A stretch of DNA of 64,000 nt, taken from assembly GCA_021404525.1 (NCBI GenBank), contig JAAWWE010000006.1, forward strand, positions 167,899 through 231,898, given 5' to 3'. The notes beneath the pieces are model-generated. The model worked only from the letters and a program-made list of their open reading frames with translations. It did no database searches and was not told where the DNA came from. This document shows, in pieces, positions 63,948 through 64,000 of the stretch. The stretch comes from Rhodobiaceae bacterium (lineage in GTDB: Bacteria; Pseudomonadota; Alphaproteobacteria; Parvibaculales; Parvibaculaceae). The position numbers were made by a program, and so were the translations under genes. The number at the start of each line of letters is the position of its first letter. Position 1 is the stretch's first letter.

Positions 63948-64000
63948 GCCAGCCAGACTGTTACAGGGACAGCATCCCTAGAACTGATACCTGACAGCCG

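Noticed and set aside
63944-64000. Open minus-strand frame at the right edge, ending about 63944
   Set aside because: About 18 codons end near the alkaline phosphatase stop, which could be the end of a convergent gene, but there is too little sequence to support a call.
1-64000. CRISPR arrays, rRNA/tRNA genes, insertion sequences, phage genes
   Set aside because: No repeated spacer pattern, transposase, integrase or structural phage ORF was seen, and no tRNA cloverleaf was recognised in the gaps.

Overview
The window looks like a chromosomal segment of a free-living, aerobic alphaproteobacterium. No rRNA, tRNA, CRISPR array, insertion sequence or prophage was found. The alphaproteobacterial assignment is inferred from gene order: lgt / MidA-type methyltransferase / pgeF, then prs / rplY / pth / ychF, and a DUF1285 / CoA-pyrophosphatase / DUF6111 / cca block divergent from a MoxR / DUF58 / DUF4159 / VWA block. 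Families seen mostly in that class support it (PAS_5 protein, ExoD, CTC-type L25 with an acidic tail). Base composition looks like mid-to-high 50s % G+C by eye. Many acyl-CoA, MaoC, SDR and AMP-ligase genes suggest a lipid- or aromatic-degrading environmental bacterium. I cannot name the genus.

Layout. (1) 1-11 kb: the start of a divergent gene at the left edge, envelope and translation housekeeping (lgt, midA-like, pgeF, a two-domain lipoprotein, prs, rplY, pth, ychF), two MaoC hot-dog proteins, a Tat-type amidohydrolase and a dienelactone hydrolase. (2) 11-16 kb: a truncated PaaI-like thioesterase next to a soluble double-PAS chemoreceptor, then a compact mtnP-apt-mtnA-aldolase operon that fits the methylthioadenosine/5'-deoxyadenosine 'DHAP shunt'. 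(3) 16-24 kb: an OafA-type acyltransferase, the cytochrome bc1 operon petABC, trmL, and divergent hemN/hemF with an FNR-like box between them. (4) 24-36 kb: an accessory lipoprotein, an SDR, the cca/DUF6111/Nudix/DUF1285 operon, and the divergent MoxR-DUF58-DUF4159-VWA operon. (5) 36-45 kb: mixed accessory genes. These include a three-gene set (stand-alone flagellin-like protein, Hpt, CheY-like receiver), a double EX28-(E/D)EXXH diiron protein, a secreted trypsin-like protease, and a TetR/membrane-protein pair with a 33-bp perfect palindrome. (6) 45-54 kb: acyl-CoA ligase, LysR with a divergent VOC/PPOX pair, two acyl-CoA dehydrogenases, two conserved unknowns and an SDR. (7) 54-64 kb: ExoD, a cytochrome b561-type protein, small conserved genes, RluA-type synthase, MFS carrier, PAS_5 protein, MAPEG, fatty acid desaturase and a PhoA-type alkaline phosphatase.

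How the parts relate. Prs makes the PRPP that Apt uses to reclaim the adenine released by MtnP. HemN and HemF are the low-oxygen and aerobic versions of the same haem step, and haem feeds the bc1 complex and the b561-type protein. Lgt lipidates the several lipoproteins encoded here (3021, 24150 and 56641 genes). Most of the sequence is ordinary core genome. The least explained parts are the flagellin-like/Hpt/receiver module with the diiron gene behind it, the internally duplicated lipoprotein upstream of prs, and the TetR palindrome locus.
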